This document shows, piece by piece, positions 61,909 through 64,000 of a stretch of 64,000 bases of DNA (positions are counted from its first letter, which is position 1; each line of letters opens with the position of its first letter). The DNA comes from Veillonellaceae bacterium (lineage in GTDB: Bacteria > Bacillota_C > Negativicutes > UBA1444), in contig JAAZNU010000002.1 in NCBI GenBank assembly GCA_012798135.1, positions 130,658-194,657 of the forward strand, given 5' to 3'. A model generated the notes under the pieces. That model saw nothing but the letters and a program-made list of their open reading frames with translations, was not told where the DNA came from and did not search any database. The translations under genes were made by a program, and so were the position numbers.

Positions 61909-63336
61909 TTGAAAACAGTCCTGGAGTATCTTCAACAAGAATTTTTGAACGTAGTGGAACTCATGAGCGATGGAGTGTTTATCGCCGATTTGAATTATAA
62001 AGTTCTTTATATTAATACCGCCTACGGGAAATTTGCCAATTTGAAACGGGAAGAAATTATTGGGAAAAATATCTATGATGTAAGACCGGGTGGTTTTCTG
62101 CCGAAACTTTACGTCTCAAAACAACCAATTTATAATGTTCCGCGCCGCGTTGACAATACTGAATCGTATTGCGATTACCTGCCGATCACCATTGAGGGGC
62201 GTTTGATTGGCGGTATGGTTATCGTTAAAGATGCGCTCAGGGTCAAAGAGTTGTCTGCTATAGTAGAGGAGAATGCGGAAAAGATTTCCCAACTTAATTT
62301 GGCCGTTAACGACGCATTTTCGGTGCGCACGCATTTTGCGGACTTGGTCGGGGCGAACAGTGGGTTGAAAAGTGTTGTGGAGTTAGGCTGTAAAGCGGCT
62401 AAATCCGACAGTTATGTGCTTTTGTTGGGAGAAAGCGGCACTGGGAAAGATGTGATTGCCCAAGCAATTCACAGTGATAGCAACCGAAAGAACCGTCCCT
62501 TTATTGATGTTAATTGCGCGGCTTTACCGGAAACTTTGTTGGAAAGCGAATTGTTCGGATATGTGGGTGGAGCGTTTACGGGCGCTAACAAGCATGGGAA
62601 AACCGGGCTGTTTGAGCTGGCTGACGGCGGAACGATTTTTTTGGACGAAATTGCCGAAATGCCGCTGAATTTGCAGGCAAAACTCTTGCGAGTTCTGCAA
62701 GAAAGAAAGATCTGGCGCATCGGATCGCAAAAGGCAACATCTGTTGATGTAAGGGTCATTGCGGCGACAAATCAGGATATTCTTGGCATGATCAAGCAGA
62801 ATAAGTTTCGTGAAGACCTGTATTATCGGCTGGCTGTTTTTGTAATCAACGTTCCGGCTTTACGGGAACGAAAAGAAGATATTCCTATGTTTGCCGCCAG
62901 ATTTCTGGAAGATCAGCAGAAAAAATGCGGAAAATATATTGCTCTGGGCGCGGACGCCTTGAGGGCTTTAACAAAATATGAATGGCCGGGCAATGTCAGA
63001 GAATTTAAGAATACCATTGAATATGCCAGCGGGTTCGTTGATGGTTCGGAAATTACCATTCGGGATTTGCCGCAAAATATTGTGCGAAAGAATCTGCTGA
63101 GTTTTGACATTGGCCGTGAAGCTTCCGACGGTAGTTTGGAACAAATAGTCGGTGAAGTGGAAAGAAAAGTTTTGTACAAGTATTTGTCGGTATATGGGCG
63201 TGATGGTGCGGCAAAAAAGAAAATTGCCGAAAAATTGAATTTGTCCGTGGCAACTCTCTATAATAAAATAAAAAAATATGATTTAGCGGCAGACGAGGCG
63301 ACTGAAAACGATAAGGTTTTTTCGAAAATTTTATAA
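61909..63336 (+). CDS. PAS-containing sigma-54-dependent activator
   Basis: In about 475 residues: PAS domain (about 15-100), AAA+ domain with Walker A GESGTGKD, GAFTGA loop and Walker B GGTIFLDEIAEM, then a Fis-type helix-turn-helix at the end (AKKKIAEKLNLSVATLYNKIKKY). TTG at 61909 has GAGGTG 6 nt before it; ATG at 61879 is an alternative. It activates sigma-54 promoters in response to the PAS ligand. A matching sigma-54 promoter lies just downstream, before a CoA-transferase gene, so a local target is likely. The gene looks more AT-rich than its neighbours. Confidence 0.9.
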   Translation: MKTVLEYLQQEFLNVVELMSDGVFIADLNYKVLYINTAYGKFANLKREEIIGKNIYDVRPGGFLPKLYVSKQPIYNVPRRVDNTESYCDYLPITIEGRLIGGMVIVKDALRVKELSAIVEENAEKISQLNLAVNDAFSVRTHFADLVGANSGLKSVVELGCKAAKSDSYVLLLGESGTGKDVIAQAIHSDSNRKNRPFIDVNCAALPETLLESELFGYVGGAFTGANKHGKTGLFELADGGTIFLDEIAEMPLNLQAKLLRVLQERKIWRIGSQKATSVDVRVIAATNQDILGMIKQNKFREDLYYRLAVFVINVPALRERKEDIPMFAARFLEDQQKKCGKYIALGADALRALTKYEWPGNVREFKNTIEYASGFVDGSEITIRDLPQNIVRKNLLSFDIGREASDGSLEQIVGEVERKVLYKYLSVYGRDGAAKKKIAEKLNLSVATLYNKIKKYDLAADEATENDKVFSKIL

Positions 63337-63447
63337 ATTATAGTTTTTTAGAAAAATGCGAGCCAATCCTTAAAAATAGGCTCGAAGAAGTCAGTCGGCG
63401 CTCTCGTCTAATTATTTAGAACGACTTGTCGTGGCCAGAAGTGACAA

Positions 63448-63493
63448 CAAGCCTAAATCTCCTGATATTTCAGGGGGTTTAGGCTTGTTTTTT
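63448..63493 (+). terminator. Intrinsic terminator after sigma-54 regulator
   Basis: CAAGCCTAAA (63448-63457) pairs with TTTAGGCTTG (63478-63487), followed by TTTTTT. A separate inverted repeat (CGAGCC and GGCTCG, about 63359-63385) lies upstream without a T-tract and might be an activator site. Confidence 0.8.
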
Positions 63494-63507
63494 CGCTGGA
63501 ATGGTTT

Positions 63508-63522
63508 TGGCATGAATTTTGC
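63508..63522 (+). promoter_or_regulatory. Sigma-54 promoter
   Basis: TGGCATGAATTTTGC has GG at -24 and GC at -12 separated by exactly 10 bp, and matches TGGCAC-N5-TTGC at 9 of 10 consensus positions. It sits 121 bp before the CoA-transferase start and after the terminator of the sigma-54 activator gene. Confidence 0.8.
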
Positions 63523-63642
63523 ATTATCGCTATAGTAACGTGATAACTACCAATGAAGGTGAGGGCAGAACCGAAAAACACTACCAACGAAACTGCAGGT
63601 GTCAAAGCAACACTACCCGACTGGAAAATTGTGAGGAGGAAA

Positions 63643-63876
63643 ATGATGGACAAGGCATTGGAAGGCATTCGAGTAATAGAATTTACCCATGTTATTTCCG
63701 GGCCGTTTTGCGGCATGTTGTTGGGAGATCTGGGGGCCGAAATGATTAAAATCGAAAACCCTGGCTCTGGTGATTATACACGCACGGCAGGCGCCAAAAC
63801 CCCGGAAGGAATTAGTTTGTGGTATCCGGCGTTTAACCGGAATAAAAAATCAATTACGTTGAACCTGAATCCGTGA
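63643..63876 (+). pseudogene. CaiB/BaiF CoA-transferase, interrupted after about 78 codons
   Basis: The 77-residue reading is the N-terminus of a class III CoA-transferase (family about 390-400 residues): LEGIRVIEFTHVISGPFCGMLLGD split over GP-FCGM, GAEMIKIENPGSGDYTR, and NRNKKSITLNLN. GAGGAGG precedes ATG. After NLNP a stop occurs, and none of the three forward frames resumes the expected sequence up to 64000. This suggests a mutation or insertion, with the remainder either displaced beyond the window or lost. The sigma-54 promoter upstream shows that the gene was regulated. Confidence 0.75.
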
Positions 63877-64000
63877 CAGACGAGACGCTATCAAAGAAAC
63901 CCATGATTTGAGCGTTGCAAACATTCTTCTCTGTCTACGGCATTGCTTCTCTGATGGCGTTTCGAGGCAGTATTTCTCAGAGCAGAGGTTTTCTGTCCGA
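63877..64000. other. Sequence of unclear origin after broken CoA-transferase
   Basis: These 124 bases do not continue the CoA-transferase. One forward frame from 63875 and one reverse frame (down to 63891) stay open, but neither is recognised. It may be the edge of an insertion sequence; no inverted repeat or transposase motif can be confirmed in such a short stretch. Confidence 0.35.

Overview
The window looks like chromosomal DNA of an anaerobic, motile Firmicute, most probably a diderm one (Negativicutes, Sporomusaceae-like). Supporting signs are strong GGAGG ribosome sites with many TTG/GTG starts, the leuS / comEA-comEC / holA-rpsT block typical of Firmicutes, a HutP protein, oxygen-sensitive enzymes (two [FeFe]-hydrogenase proteins, LarA-type racemases), and an LplT-like lysophospholipid transporter, which is usually found in cells with an outer membrane. 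The assignment is inference; no rRNA, tRNA, CRISPR array or complete mobile element was seen.

Layout. 1-4.6 kb: an AbgT-type transporter (cut by the window edge) and an M20 amidohydrolase, divergent from a winged-helix regulator, then a GNAT acetyltransferase. 4.7-9.9 kb: a membrane GGDEF protein, CheX, a receiver-CheX fusion, a PocR-PAS-GGDEF-HD-GYP protein and a small orphan. 10-17.7 kb: mnmA-larE-hutU on the minus strand, then LplT, an FMN hydroxyacid oxidase and an HD-GYP protein on the plus strand. 17.7-25.7 kb: a five-gene minus-strand operon with a sensory-type [FeFe] hydrogenase (PAS domain), a PP2C/SpoIIE phosphatase, two small [2Fe-2S] proteins and a second [FeFe] hydrogenase. Two complex-I-like membrane genes without catalytic partners are transcribed away from it. 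25.7-31.7 kb: a secreted orphan, an SSS symporter with a terminator in its leader, hutP, lgt, a CsoR/CstR-type repressor divergent from a LarA homologue, and a phosphoesterase.

31.9-40.5 kb is one eight-gene operon: a four-carbon acid-sugar kinase, PdxA2, a second LarA homologue, a three-part TRAP transporter, a cytochrome-molybdopterin fusion and PanB. It reads as an uptake and catabolic pathway for a hydroxy or aldonic acid and is the best candidate for an undescribed pathway. 40.6-53.4 kb is a signalling island: STAS protein, four-PAS regulator, two chemoreceptors, histidine kinase plus HD-GYP response regulator, and CHASE4-GGDEF-HD-GYP. 53.4-61.6 kb holds housekeeping genes: leuS, comEA, comEC, gluQ, holA, rpsT. 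61.6-64 kb looks more AT-rich: a sigma-54 activator, a good sigma-54 promoter, and a CoA-transferase gene that loses family similarity after about 78 codons.

Themes. Five c-di-GMP proteins lie within 49 kb. Nickel-pincer chemistry recurs (larE and two larA genes with all catalytic residues), but larB and larC are not in the window. Several genes carry an intrinsic terminator between a good promoter and the start codon (SSS symporter, leuS), suggesting attenuation.
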